Positions 54,255 to 63,374 are shown, counted from the first letter of the stretch. The stretch: DNA of 64,000 bases from Oxalicibacterium faecigallinarum (GCF_014635705.1 NZ_BMDI01000002.1:248001-312000), one strand, 5' to 3'. Notes: a model not told the origin generated them from the sequence alone. Numbers and translations are program-made.

Positions 54255-55277
54255 ATGTCCTCCATTCAGGTTTCTCTCTTGCGCGAGGCTTACCGTTTCC
54301 TGTCTTTTCTGCGACCTCATCGCGCGGCGCCCTATCCAGGGCATCCAATCCCAGTGCGATATCTTGGAGAAGAAAGAGATATTCGGTCAGAGGTATGCGC
54401 CTCTGAGCCAATTCCAGCGCGTATTTGGAGTTATTGGGATTCGGAGAAGCCTGATGCCTTGGTGGATCAGTGCGTCGCAAACTGGCGTGCGCACAACCCC
54501 GGATTTGATGTGCAGGTAGTGAACAGCCAGAACATCGGCACTCATATTCCGCTGGACGACATTCCGGCAGGGTTCGAGAGGCTGCACCCGACCAAGCGCT
54601 CGGACTGGATTCGTCTTTATCTTGTGAGCCGTTATGGCGGCTACTGGCTGGATGCGTCGATTTTGCTCACGTGTTCTCTCAACTGGCTGGAAGCGCAGCG
54701 GTGCGCACAAAGTGCGGAAGTTGTCGGGTTTTATCTGGATGGCTACACGCGCGATGCTGCTTTTCCGGTCGTGGAAAGCTGGGCGTTTGGCGCGCCGGCT
54801 AATTCGCCATTCGTCACCGCCTGGCAGCAGGAATTTCATCGCGCTCTGATCGAGGTTGGCACGGCGTCCTATCTGGACGCATTGCGCAGTCGTGAAGATG
54901 GCGAGACCGTGTTGCAAGGGATTGCCGATCCATCCTATCTGCTGATTCACGTCGCCGCGCAACAGGTGCTGCGCCGTTCCAATGGCTTCCGACTCGCCTT
55001 ATTCAAGGCGGAAGAGAGTGCCTACTTCTATCAAAAGGCGCTCGCCTGGAAATGGTATTGGTTGTATGCGCGGCTGTGTCTCGTTCATAGCGAGCCGGTG
55101 CCTGCTCCACTGGTGAAATTGCGCGGTGGCGAACGGCGACATTTTGCCGAGATTTTTGCCGAACAGGGCGGTCCGTGTAGGGGCAGCATCTGGCAGCGGG
55201 CCTGCGAGGTGTCGGCGAACAGCAATGCCGATGACGTGCCTGCGCTTGCGGATGACGTGGCTGGTCAAGCGTCCTAG
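54255..55277 (+). CDS. Capsular-polysaccharide/GT32-like sugar transferase
   Basis: A 340-residue protein of the 'capsular polysaccharide synthesis'/GT32-like group. IPARIWSYWDSEKPDALV near 55-72 and the sugar-nucleotide region KRSDWIRLYLVSRYGGYWLDASI near 115-137 carry the D-x-D-like LDAS. It would add a sugar to a cell-surface glycan. No other surface-polysaccharide genes are next to it, so it is a solitary transferase. The start (ATG 54255) has no Shine-Dalgarno; a TTG at 54222 is an alternative. The upstream gap (54007-54254) is AT-richer and holds no gene that I can support. Confidence 0.72.
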   Translation: MSSIQVSLLREAYRFLSFLRPHRAAPYPGHPIPVRYLGEERDIRSEVCASEPIPARIWSYWDSEKPDALVDQCVANWRAHNPGFDVQVVNSQNIGTHIPLDDIPAGFERLHPTKRSDWIRLYLVSRYGGYWLDASILLTCSLNWLEAQRCAQSAEVVGFYLDGYTRDAAFPVVESWAFGAPANSPFVTAWQQEFHRALIEVGTASYLDALRSREDGETVLQGIADPSYLLIHVAAQQVLRRSNGFRLALFKAEESAYFYQKALAWKWYWLYARLCLVHSEPVPAPLVKLRGGERRHFAEIFAEQGGPCRGSIWQRACEVSANSNADDVPALADDVAGQAS

Positions 55278-55324
55278 AGACGTATCAATTTTTCATTTAT
55301 TTTTCTTGTGATGGGTAAGTCGCC

Positions 55325-56356
55325 TCACACTTTCTCGGTGTGAGCATTTTCCGAATGGAAGCGTTGACGATAATCGGCAGGGCTGATGCCGAGTCGTTTG
55401 CCAAAGACGCGACGGAAGGTCGCTGCATTGCCAAAGCCGCAGCGCCGTGCAATCTCGGATAACGTGAGTTCGGTGGCTTCCAGATGATGGCGTGCTGCAT
55501 CGATACGCGCATCGTTCACAAAATTCATGACTGTCATGCCGCATTCCTGCTTGAACACACGCGATAGATGACGTGCGCTCATCTGCAAGGTGTTGGCAAT
55601 CGATGGCAAGGTTAATTCCTGCTCCAGGTTGCCGAGGATATACCCCTGCACGGTTGCAATCGGTGAGTCGTTTTCGACTTGCATGTCCAGTAGGGGACTG
55701 AATTGCGATTGCCCGCCCGCACGTCGCAGATAGACGATCAGATACTTGGCCACATCGACTGCCATCTGTTTGCCGAAATCTTCTTCGATCAGTGCCAGTG
55801 ACAGATCGATACCAGCTGTCACGCCAGCCGTCGTGTAAAGCGAACCATCCTTGACGTAAATAAGGTCCGGTTCAACTTTTGCCTTGCGGAACATGGTTGC
55901 AAGATTGGCGGCATCCATCCAGTGCGTGGTGACCGTACGGCCGCTGATCATGCCGGCCGCGCCGAGCGCAAAAACGCCGTTGCAGATCGCACCCAATCGG
56001 CGACAGTTTTCGCCCTGCATGGTGAGCCAATCGGTGAGTGTCGTATCTTCCAGAATATCGAAGACGCCGAGTCCACCTGGCACGATCAAAGTGTCGAAGT
56101 GCGGGCAAGGATCAAAGATCGTACGATCCGGCAGAATGGTCAATCCGCTGGAAGACTGGATCGGGCCACGTGTGGTGCCGATCGTCAGGATTTCGTACTC
56201 GCTCTGGCCTTTGCTCAAAACTTTGACTTCTGCAAAGGCATCACCGGGTGCGGCAATGTCCAGCATTTGAAAGCGGGGAAAGACCAAAAGGCCGACAGTG
56301 ATCTTGCGCATGGGAGCCGTCTTCAGTGCGTCGATAGAAATGAGAGTGTCGATCAT
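55325..56356 (-). CDS. GlxA-family AraC-type transcriptional regulator
   Basis: A 343-residue regulator with an N-terminal DJ-1/PfpI-like (GATase1-like) domain (about 16-190, with IVPGGLGVFD and the nucleophile-elbow-like ICNGVFALG). A C-terminal AraC HTH pair follows (about 250-335, with SARHLSRVFKQECGM and EIARRCGFGNAATFRRVFGKRLG). Such GlxA/FtrA-type proteins commonly activate catabolic genes. ATG 56356 is chosen; 56311 is possible. It lies 73 bp downstream of the oxalate CoA-transferase gene on the same strand and may be co-transcribed with it or act elsewhere. Confidence 0.85.
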   Translation of the reverse strand: MIDTLISIDALKTAPMRKITVGLLVFPRFQMLDIAAPGDAFAEVKVLSKGQSEYEILTIGTTRGPIQSSSGLTILPDRTIFDPCPHFDTLIVPGGLGVFDILEDTTLTDWLTMQGENCRRLGAICNGVFALGAAGMISGRTVTTHWMDAANLATMFRKAKVEPDLIYVKDGSLYTTAGVTAGIDLSLALIEEDFGKQMAVDVAKYLIVYLRRAGGQSQFSPLLDMQVENDSPIATVQGYILGNLEQELTLPSIANTLQMSARHLSRVFKQECGMTVMNFVNDARIDAARHHLEATELTLSEIARRCGFGNAATFRRVFGKRLGISPADYRQRFHSENAHTEKV

Positions 56357-56429
56357 AACAAACGTCTGGCGATGGCCAATGCCACCTCCAGACGCGTGCT
56401 CGCTCTCGTCGCTTTTGTTGCTTGGTACC

Positions 56430-57680
56430 TTAGATCGCTTGCTGTGCGCGTAGTGAAGCGATTTTTGCTTCGCTATAACCAAGGCGTTGCAGCACTTCGT
56501 CCGTATGTTCACCCAGTAAAGGTGAAGCGGTAATTTCCGGTGTCAGTTCAGAGAACTTGATCGGACTGCCGACAGTCAGGTATTTGCCGCGCTCCTTGTG
56601 ATCGACTTCCACAATCGAACCACTGGCGCGCAAGGAGTGATCGGCAGCGATTTCCTTCATCGACAACACTGGAGCGCACGGGATATCAAACTTGCGGAAG
56701 ATATCGACAGCTTCGAATTTGGTTTTGTCCTTGATGAAGTCTTCGATGAACGCAAAGATGTCGAAAATCTTGTCCTGACGCGCGATCGGCGTGTTGTAGG
56801 CAGGATCGTCGATCCATTCTTCCTTGCCGAGCGCCTTGCAAATCTGACTCCATGCGTGGCTTTGGATCGTGAAATAAATGTAGGCGTTCGGATCGGTTTC
56901 CCAGCCTTTGCACTTGAGTACCCAGCCCGGCTGACCGCCACCACCAGCATTGCCGCCACGCGGCACGACATCGGTGAACTTGCCGTTCGGGTATTGCGGA
57001 TATTCCTCAAGGAAACCGATCTTGTCCAGACGCTGTTGGTCGCGCAGCTTGACGCGCGTGAGGTTGAGCACGGCATCTTGCATCGATGCAGAGACCTTTT
57101 GGCCGCGTCCGGTTTTCTGCCTGCCCATCAGCGCGGTCAGGATGCCGATGGCCAGATGCATGCCGGTGTTGGAGTCGCCCAATGCTGCGCCACTGACGGT
57201 CGGCGGACCGTCCCAGAAGCCTGTGGTGGAGGCCGCACCGCCTGCACACTGGGCGACGTTTTCGTAGACCTTCAAGTCTTCATAGTGATGACCATCGCTG
57301 AAGCCTTTGACAGATGCCAGGATCAGGCCGGGATTGAGCTCCTGAATGCGTGCCCACGTAAAGCCCATGCGGTCGAGTGCACCGGGCGCAAAGTTTTCGA
57401 CCAGCACGTCCGATTCGCGAATCAGCTTTTCGAGAATCTCCTTGCCTTCAGGTTTCTTGGTATCGAGCGTCAGTGATTTCTTGTTGCTGTTCAGCATGGT
57501 GAAGTACAACGCATCGACGCCGGGAATGTCGCGCAACTGCGAGCGGGTGACATCGCCCGCGCCCGGGCGCTCGATCTTGATGACGTCGGCGCCGAACCAT
57601 GCCAGCATCTGGGTACAGGCGGGCCCTGCCTGTACGTGAGTAAAGTCTATGATCTTGATTCCGTCCAATGGCTTGCTCAT
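56430..57680 (-). CDS. frc: Formyl-CoA:oxalate CoA-transferase
   Basis: A 416-residue class III CoA-transferase that makes oxalyl-CoA from oxalate and formyl-CoA. The match to Oxalobacter Frc is close along the whole length: start [20 protein letters not shown], catalytic aspartate D169 in [10 protein letters not shown], and the flexible glycine loop [12 protein letters not shown] near 240-252. Frc normally works with oxalyl-CoA decarboxylase (Oxc), which is not in the window. ATG 57680 is used; the in-frame extension to 57758 is not conserved-looking. Confidence 0.92.
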   Translation of the reverse strand: MSKPLDGIKIIDFTHVQAGPACTQMLAWFGADVIKIERPGAGDVTRSQLRDIPGVDALYFTMLNSNKKSLTLDTKKPEGKEILEKLIRESDVLVENFAPGALDRMGFTWARIQELNPGLILASVKGFSDGHHYEDLKVYENVAQCAGGAASTTGFWDGPPTVSGAALGDSNTGMHLAIGILTALMGRQKTGRGQKVSASMQDAVLNLTRVKLRDQQRLDKIGFLEEYPQYPNGKFTDVVPRGGNAGGGGQPGWVLKCKGWETDPNAYIYFTIQSHAWSQICKALGKEEWIDDPAYNTPIARQDKIFDIFAFIEDFIKDKTKFEAVDIFRKFDIPCAPVLSMKEIAADHSLRASGSIVEVDHKERGKYLTVGSPIKFSELTPEITASPLLGEHTDEVLQRLGYSEAKIASLRAQQAI

Positions 57681-58130
57681 GTTCGAAGTCCTTGTTTCGC
57701 TAAAAAGAAAAATCGCATGGCCGGTTTTCGCCACTTGTAATGGTTGAAAGGCGGCCATGATCGTGTTCGATCCATGCGGGAAAGGAAAAGAATTGCTGAT
57801 CCTCTCTATTCGTATGCATCGAATTGAATTGATTCTGCGCGGGGCCTGACGCCGATTCCATCTCTATTTTTGGCGTGTCCTGGACGGACAGATTGTTGGC
57901 AGCATGAGTGGTGGTACGTGTCCTTAATTCAATCAAAATGCAAATATGGACAAGGCTGAAATGCAACGCCGCACAAATAAAGTCAAACCTTGTGGCACGC
58001 GTGCGCACTGAAAAAATTTCATCCGCTGCAATGCTTTGCTCAGCTTGGCATACTGCTACGATCATTCCTGTCGTCCCGACCTTCTGCGGCTGTCCCTGCA
58101 GGTCTTTTCTTCCGCTCTTACGGATCGCTC
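57681..58130. other. 450-bp intergenic region between divergent frc and lrgA
   Basis: No gene is supported here. In-frame stretches upstream of lrgA (from 57990) do not look like protein. It must hold the divergent promoters of frc and lrgA. A TACGAT (58057-58062) with a weak TTTGCT 16 bp upstream is the best lrgA candidate seen. Confidence 0.5.
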
Positions 58131-58484
58131 ATGCTCGATACATTGCTGACACTACTTGTTTTCCAGACCATGGGTGAAGGCCTTGTCCATGTCTTCTCTC
58201 TCCCGATTCCGGGACCCGTGATTGGCATGTTGCTGCTTCTTGGCTATCTGATCCTTCGGAAAGGCATTGCAGATAAGCTTGCACCCACCACCAATCAGTT
58301 GCTGGCACACATGGCGTTGCTCTTCGTGCCGGCGGGCGTGGGCATCAGCGTACACATGGGGCGCATCGCTGATGAATGGTTGCCGATCACGGTGTCGGTA
58401 GTGGCCAGCACATTACTCTCGATTATCGCAACAGCATTGGTCATACGCTGGTTATCGCGCAGCAAGCAGGAGGCCGGGCAATGA
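58131..58484 (+). CDS. LrgA/CidA-family holin-like membrane protein
   Basis: A 117-residue membrane protein with four predicted helices and the family core PIPGPVIGMLLLLGYLI near 26-42, followed by MALLFVPAGVGISVH. LrgA/CidA proteins form small holin-like assemblies; recent work links the pair to pyruvate or metabolite transport as well as lysis control. It overlaps the LrgB gene by 4 bp. ATG 58131 is chosen because upstream in-frame sequence is not membrane-like. Confidence 0.9.
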   Translation: MLDTLLTLLVFQTMGEGLVHVFSLPIPGPVIGMLLLLGYLILRKGIADKLAPTTNQLLAHMALLFVPAGVGISVHMGRIADEWLPITVSVVASTLLSIIATALVIRWLSRSKQEAGQ

Positions 58485-59212
58485 TTCCGCATCTCGAGCT
58501 CAATACCTTATGGGTTTACATGGCGGGATCGCCGTTGCTGTGGCTGACAGCAACCCTGCTTGCTTATCGCATTGCTCTCTTTGTGTATGAAAAAAGTGGC
58601 CGCAGTGGATTGGCCAATCCGGTGGCAATATCGGTCGCTTTGCTGGTGCTGGTTCTTTGGATCACCAATACACCCTATAGCGTGTATTTCAACGGCGCGC
58701 AGTTTGTACACTTTCTGTTGGGACCGGTGACCGTTGCGTTGGCGATACCGCTTTACCATCAACTGGAAAAGCTCAAACGCAACTGGTTTGCCTTGTTGCT
58801 CGGTTCGCTGGTTGGTGGTGTGGTCGGGATTGGAAGTGCGATGATGATTGCCTGGGCATTGGGTGCATCGCCATTGACCGTGTTGTCGATGGCGCCTAAA
58901 TCCGTGACGATGCCAATTGCGATGGGTGTGACGGAAAAGATTGGTGGATTGCCGACCTTGACTGCAGTCATGGTGATGCTCACCGGCTTGTTTGGCGCGG
59001 CGGTCGCGCAGTACATCTTCAAGTGGTTCAAGATCGAGGACGATGCGACCCAAGGCTTTGCGCTTGGTGCGACGGCACATGGCGTCGGTACGGCCCGGGC
59101 TTTTCAGATCAGTCCGGAAATGGGTGCGTTCTCCGGATTGGCAATGGGGATGTGCGGCATCCTGACTGCCATCTTGCTGCCACTGGCGCTCAAGTTGTTG
59201 GGTGTGATCTGA
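58481..59212 (+). CDS. LrgB/CidB-family membrane protein
   Basis: A 243-residue inner-membrane protein with about seven helices and the LrgB family pattern: NGAQFVHFLLGPVTVALAIPLY near 67-88, PKSVTMPIAMGVTEKIGG near 140-157 and GATAHGVGTARAFQ near 197-210. It is the partner of the LrgA-like protein encoded just upstream (ATGA overlap). Confidence 0.92.
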   Translation: MIPHLELNTLWVYMAGSPLLWLTATLLAYRIALFVYEKSGRSGLANPVAISVALLVLVLWITNTPYSVYFNGAQFVHFLLGPVTVALAIPLYHQLEKLKRNWFALLLGSLVGGVVGIGSAMMIAWALGASPLTVLSMAPKSVTMPIAMGVTEKIGGLPTLTAVMVMLTGLFGAAVAQYIFKWFKIEDDATQGFALGATAHGVGTARAFQISPEMGAFSGLAMGMCGILTAILLPLALKLLGVI

Positions 59213-59230
59213 CGCGTCAGCTTGCTGTTG

Positions 59231-59674
59231 TTAGCCGAACGCGCCGCCAGTTAAAAACAGATCGATAGCGCGCGCAATACTGACCAGAAAGGCAGTGATG
59301 CCAATCGCAAAGGTCAGCACTAACAAGACGGCAATCGGCCAGCGTGAATTGCTGGTCTGGCCCGACTGCGTGTTAAAGCGCGCATCCCATTTTTCATCCG
59401 GTGTCAGGCCGATGACCAGCGCCTCGATCCAGCCGAGGTAAATCGAAATCGGAAATAGCGCCAGCACGCTGATCGTCCATGAATGCGGCCCGCGCGTGAC
59501 GATGAGGGCAAAAATGAACAGCAGTAACGCCAGCAGATAATTCCACGCCAGAAAGTCATGTTTGCCATGCAGGTAGAAACGATGTGCGCCCGTACCACCA
59601 AGAAAGACGGCAAGCAGCATGGCGATCATTTTGTTCTTGTGCCTTGGTGAGGCAGTCTGCGTCATGGTGTGCAT
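59231..59674 (-). CDS. TM2-domain membrane protein
   Basis: A 147-residue protein with an N-terminal TM2 domain: the conserved FLGGTGAHRFYLHGK turn sits between two helices, then NYLLALLLFIFALIV. A third helix (IAVLLVLTFAIGITAFLVSI) lies near the C-terminus. The function of bacterial TM2 proteins is unknown. ATG at 59674 is used (59665 is also possible); it starts 8 bp after the cytochrome gene stop and may share its transcript. Confidence 0.8.
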   Translation of the reverse strand: MHTMTQTASPRHKNKMIAMLLAVFLGGTGAHRFYLHGKHDFLAWNYLLALLLFIFALIVTRGPHSWTISVLALFPISIYLGWIEALVIGLTPDEKWDARFNTQSGQTSNSRWPIAVLLVLTFAIGITAFLVSIARAIDLFLTGGAFG

Positions 59675-59681
59675 AAGCGGC

Positions 59682-60965
59682 TTATAACCCTTCCTGAGAA
59701 CGATGCTGGTTGACATCATGCGCGCTGACGGCGCTCGCCTGATTGCCCCATGCATTACGGATATACGTGACCACTGCGGCAATCTCTTCATCGGTCATAT
59801 TCTGCCCGAATGGCGGCATGCCATATGGTCGTGGATTGCCTTGGGTGCTCGGTGCAAAACCGCCATGCAAGACCAGTCGAATCGGATTGACGGCCGGATC
59901 TGCGGTGACGGCACCATTGCCGGCGAGTGCGGGATAGATTGATGCGACACCGACGCCCGAGCTTTGATGGCAGCTTGCACAGTGATGTTCATACAGTCGC
60001 GCACCGCTGGCGATGATCGCCTGTTTTTCATCGGGACGCAAACGTTCGGATGGTGATACCGATTTCGTGGCAGGAAGTGATTTGAGATACGTCGCGATAG
60101 ATGTCAGATCATCTTGCTTCATATGTTGCAGACTGTTGGCCACCACTTCGGCCATTGGCCCCGTCACGCTGCGTGTGTCGGTCACGCCATGCTGTAGAAA
60201 GGCAACAATGTCTTCTGTCTCCCACTGGCCGAGGCTGGCATCACCGCTGTTCAGTGCAGGCGCGTACCAATTGAGCGATGGAATCAGGCCGCCACTTAAT
60301 GCTGCCTTTTCGGTAACCCCACCCCACATCGTGCGTGGCGAATGGCAGGCGGCGCAGTGCCCCAGGCCTTGTGTCAGATATGCGCCACGATTCCATGCAA
60401 AGGATTGCTTGTCGTCGGCAACAAATGTACCGGGACGAAAATACAGTGCGCGCCAGGCGTACAGCAGCAAGCGATTGTTGTAAGGGGCGCGCAGTTCGTG
60501 CGTGCGATTTTCCTGGGAAACAGGAGGCAGGGTTTGCAAATAGGCGAACAGTGCATCGGAATCGGCGCGCGAAACATGCGTGTAGTTCGGGTAAGGGAAG
60601 GCGGGATATAGCAGTCTGCCATCCTTGGAGCGACCATCGTGCATGGCTCGCCAGAAATCGTCCTCGTTCCAGTTGCCGATACCGGTTTCGTGATCCGGGG
60701 TCAGATTGGATGCATAGATATTGCCGAATGGTGTCGGGATCGCACGACCACCTGCGTAATGTGCGCCACCACGCGCGGTATGGCAGCTCATGCAATTACC
60801 GATACGTGCGAGATACGCACCCTGCCGGATTTGCTGTTGCACATCGGCGACCGGAACGGCAGGCTGGTCCAGATCCGGATTGCGATGTGTGACAAACAGC
60901 CATGCACTTAATGCAAGTAACAAGAGAAGCAGAACGCAGCCGACGCGCAGTATGAACAGTTTCAT
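59682..60965 (-). CDS. Triheme c-type cytochrome (alcohol/aldehyde dehydrogenase cytochrome-subunit-like)
   Basis: A 427-residue periplasmic, N-terminally anchored cytochrome (helix about 5-26) with three C-x2-C-H heme sites: C58-H62, C204-H208 and C329-H333. Heme-domain order and length match the membrane cytochrome subunits of quinoprotein or flavoprotein alcohol, gluconate or aldehyde dehydrogenases. No dehydrogenase catalytic subunit is encoded nearby, which is unusual. Its start overlaps the upstream diheme cytochrome gene by 4 bp, so both are probably one electron-transfer chain. Confidence 0.88.
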   Translation of the reverse strand: MKLFILRVGCVLLLLLLALSAWLFVTHRNPDLDQPAVPVADVQQQIRQGAYLARIGNCMSCHTARGGAHYAGGRAIPTPFGNIYASNLTPDHETGIGNWNEDDFWRAMHDGRSKDGRLLYPAFPYPNYTHVSRADSDALFAYLQTLPPVSQENRTHELRAPYNNRLLLYAWRALYFRPGTFVADDKQSFAWNRGAYLTQGLGHCAACHSPRTMWGGVTEKAALSGGLIPSLNWYAPALNSGDASLGQWETEDIVAFLQHGVTDTRSVTGPMAEVVANSLQHMKQDDLTSIATYLKSLPATKSVSPSERLRPDEKQAIIASGARLYEHHCASCHQSSGVGVASIYPALAGNGAVTADPAVNPIRLVLHGGFAPSTQGNPRPYGMPPFGQNMTDEEIAAVVTYIRNAWGNQASAVSAHDVNQHRSQEGL

Positions 60966-61732
60966 TTGGCAGCTCCCTGCGGAACACCACCGCAATCAAT
61001 CGGTAACACCATGCTGGCAGGAGACGATAGCGGTTTGCTGTCTACCGGCACCGTTTGCGCCGCCAGCCAGGAGGCAACGGCGCTGATATCTTCTGGCGTC
61101 ATCTTCTGCACGATCTGCGCCATGCAATCGGGGGCACTTGCCTGACGTACGCCGATCTTCCACGCGCCAATCTGTCCAAGCAGATAGTCGCGCGGCAATC
61201 CAACCAGGCCTGGAACTGCTGGCTTGACCCCGGTCATTTTTGTGCCGTGACAGGCAATGCAAGCCGGAATGCCGCGAGTACGATCGCCTTCATGAACCAG
61301 TTGTTGTCCATGCAGAAGTTCGGCGGTGGTTGCCCGGCTGGGTTGTGGCGCGGGAAACGGCGGGTGTTGGTCTGCGAAGTGTTGTGCGATCTCGCGAAGA
61401 TAGTCGTCGGACAGATTGACCAGCATGGCGGTCATGACAGGATAGTGCCGTTTGCCATCGCGGAAATTGATCAACTGGTTGTACAGATAGCCAGCCGGCT
61501 TGCCTGCAATACGCGGGTAGTACCCATCGCTGCCGGCGCGCCCTTCCTTGCCATGGCAAGCGATGCAGGCGGCTACACGCTGCGCCGTCGTGTCCGGCAC
61601 GCTGCCGGTCTGCGCTTGGGAGAAGCAAGGGGGAAGAATCAGGGATAGAAATGCAGCAGCGACAAATTGACGTCGCATTCGCGCGAGAGTGGTGTGATGC
61701 GGCAAAAAAGCATTAAGCAGGGTCATGGTCAT
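60962..61732 (-). CDS. Diheme c-type cytochrome (c4/c553-like)
   Basis: A 256-residue exported cytochrome with two C-x2-C-H sites (C56-H60 and C158-H162) in tandem c4-type domains, each followed by a GKEGRAG- or GTKMTG-like loop. The signal sequence is AAAFLSLILPPCFSQAQ, so an internal ATG giving MRRQFVAAAF (about 61675) is a possible start. It is coupled to the triheme cytochrome gene and probably passes electrons from it to a terminal oxidase; that is inference. Confidence 0.87.
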   Translation of the reverse strand: MTMTLLNAFLPHHTTLARMRRQFVAAAFLSLILPPCFSQAQTGSVPDTTAQRVAACIACHGKEGRAGSDGYYPRIAGKPAGYLYNQLINFRDGKRHYPVMTAMLVNLSDDYLREIAQHFADQHPPFPAPQPSRATTAELLHGQQLVHEGDRTRGIPACIACHGTKMTGVKPAVPGLVGLPRDYLLGQIGAWKIGVRQASAPDCMAQIVQKMTPEDISAVASWLAAQTVPVDSKPLSSPASMVLPIDCGGVPQGAAK

Positions 61733-61856
61733 GGCTCTCTGTCATGCTGCTGCAGCCTGATCTGGGGTGATCATCTTCGTAATCGCTACCACCAGAGTAT
61801 GCACCGTTTGCAAGCGCTGTCATAGCGGGTCGCGCTTTGCTGGATTACAATGGCGG

Positions 61857-62180
61857 CCGAAGCAGACCAAGACAACCGCTGGCTGTCATTTCGGTGATGG
61901 CGGGAGGAAGGTCCGGACTCCATAGAGCAGGGTGACGGTTAACGGCCGTCCGTCGTGAGACGAGGAACAGGGCCACAGAGACGAGCGTATTAAGTTACGG
62001 TGAAACGCGGTAACCTCCACCCGGAGCAATTTCAAATAGGCACGCGTTGAGGTGGCTCGCGGAGCGTGCGGGTAGAAAGCTTGAGCCGTGCAGTAATGTA
62101 CGGCCTAGAGGAATGGTTGTCATAGCAGACGGGCTTGCTCGTCTGCCGTAACAGAATCCGGCCTATCGGTTTGCTTCATT
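61857..62180 (+). ncRNA. rnpB: RNase P RNA (class A)
   Basis: The catalytic RNA of RNase P, which matures tRNA 5' ends. The conserved blocks GAGGAAGGTCCGGACTCC-like (GGGAGGAAGGTCCGGAC at 61911-61927), ACAGGGCCACAGAGACGA and the 3' end AACAGAATCCGGCCTA are present. The terminal P1 helix pairs 61859-61868 (GAAGCAGACC) with 62169-62178 (GGTTTGCTTC). Ends are set by P1 and are approximate. A TACAAT at 61846-61851 fits a -10 box giving a start near 61858. Confidence 0.96.
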
Positions 62181-62188
62181 GATTTTTC

Positions 62189-62227
62189 AACGGCGCACAT
62201 GATCCATCACGTGCGTCGTTTTCTTTT
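62189..62227 (+). terminator. Intrinsic terminator of rnpB
   Basis: A 10-bp stem (AACGGCGCAC / GTGCGTCGTT, one G-U pair) with a 12-nt loop, followed by a T-rich tract, just after the mature RNase P RNA end. Confidence 0.85.
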
Positions 62228-62328
62228 GTGCAACAGGATGTGAGCTAGCGAACCGACATTACGGATAGGCAGTTTGAAGATGACATATCGCAGGCAAAAG
62301 GTGCCTGCGTTCTTGTCGGAGTCTGATC

Positions 62329-62472
62329 ATGAACTTCTATCTTTCGGTTGGTCCGCTGGTTTCGCTGATTGCCGGCATTTTGATTCTGGTGATGCCACGA
62401 CTTCTTAACTTTATCGTCGCGCTTTATCTCATCATCATCGGTCTTCTTGGCCTTTTTGGCGGAAAAGCATAA
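62329..62472 (+). CDS. Small DUF3096 membrane protein (47 residues)
   Basis: A 47-residue open frame beginning MNFYLSVGPLVSLIAGILIL and ending LGLFGGKA, with two hydrophobic segments (about 6-22 and 27-44) separated by PRLLNF. This is the pattern of the DUF3096 family of tiny membrane proteins, whose function is unknown. It lies between rnpB and the DUF4124 gene. Hydrophobicity, a codon-like third-position pattern and family likeness support it in spite of its size. Confidence 0.8.
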   Translation: MNFYLSVGPLVSLIAGILILVMPRLLNFIVALYLIIIGLLGLFGGKA

Positions 62473-62528
62473 CGCAAGCACTTTGCGCTCGTGCTATAAC
62501 GGAAGAGCGTGTTGTGCGGAGATGTGTC

Positions 62529-63047
62529 ATGAGCGCTCTTTCTGTTCGGTGGGTTGTTGCCTGTATGCTGGGTGCGGTTCTTCTGCCCGGTGTTGCCGCC
62601 GATATCTATCGTTGGGTGGATGAAAAGGGTCGCACCCATGTGTCTGACGTGGTGCCGCCGCGCTATGCCGACAAGGCAGTGCGCGTCGATACCAGTGGTT
62701 CGGCGATTTCTTCTGAAGACCTGCGTGCTGCGCAGGAGCGTGCCGCCCGCGAACGTCAACTTCTCGAGGAGCAGCGTGCCGATGCCCGCAGGGAAGAAGA
62801 GGCCGCTGCACGCGCTCAAAGTCAACAAAGCGCTGGCGCGCTGACTGCGCCGCGACAAGGGCCCACTGAGAGCGAGTGTGCCGCCAAATGGCGTGCCTTC
62901 TGGGCCAGCCAGGAGTGCTTTGCACCATTTGTCAAAGGTGCTGGGCGGCGTCGGGGCGCCCACGTCAGTGAAGAAGCCTACCTCTACTGCAAATCAGTGC
63001 CCGATCCCTCTTCTGAGTGCAGCATTCCCACCGTGCGACGCTGGTAG
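62529..63047 (+). CDS. DUF4124 exported protein
   Basis: A 172-residue protein with a signal peptide (VVACMLGAVLLPGVAA) and an N-terminal DUF4124 domain, DIYRWVDEKGRTHVSDVVP near 24-42. A coiled-coil-prone Arg/Glu/Ala-rich middle (about 65-105) and a C-terminal region with four cysteines follow. DUF4124 proteins are periplasmic and poorly understood. It stands 56 bp after the DUF3096 gene. Confidence 0.82.
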   Translation: MSALSVRWVVACMLGAVLLPGVAADIYRWVDEKGRTHVSDVVPPRYADKAVRVDTSGSAISSEDLRAAQERAARERQLLEEQRADARREEEAAARAQSQQSAGALTAPRQGPTESECAAKWRAFWASQECFAPFVKGAGRRRGAHVSEEAYLYCKSVPDPSSECSIPTVRRW

Positions 63048-63345
63048 ATCATTGCCGATCATTCGGAAGCAATTGCCGATGTGATCTTTATTCACGATCG
63101 CGCAGATCCTTCTTTTCTATCCCTTGCGTAAAAATGGCCGTTATGTGCGAGCGTTTTGTCCCTTCTCGCCTCTTCAGTATTTTCGTTTTTCACTCCAAAA
63201 CACATGTGTATAGATGAGGTGGCACTTTCACAGTGTGTGATAAGTGCTTAATTATTTGGATAATTTCAACTTTAGATTGCTTGAGCGTAATGCGCTAAGT
63301 CCTTGACTTCATTGAAAAAAATCTACTTTTACGCCTGAAATTTGC

Positions 63346-63374
63346 TTGACCCGCGGAATTGCATCCTCTAAAGT
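63346..63374 (+). promoter_or_regulatory. Candidate promoter of the mra (division/cell-wall) operon
   Basis: TTGACC (63346-63351) and TAAAGT (63369-63374) with a 17-bp spacer give a sigma-70-like promoter and a start near 63381. Its -10 overlaps the first of the MraZ-type repeats. Together with the AT-rich sequence upstream, this makes up the 424-bp gap (63048-63471), in which no gene is supported. Confidence 0.62.

Noticed and set aside
58001-58020. TGGCAC followed by GC-rich sequence upstream of lrgA as a sigma-54 promoter
   Set aside because: The -12 TTGC element is missing at the required spacing, unlike the good match at 50463-50477.
57990-58130. N-terminal extension of lrgA in frame from 57990
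   Set aside because: The residues are not membrane-like and have no family counterpart; the ATG at 58131 gives a normal LrgA length.
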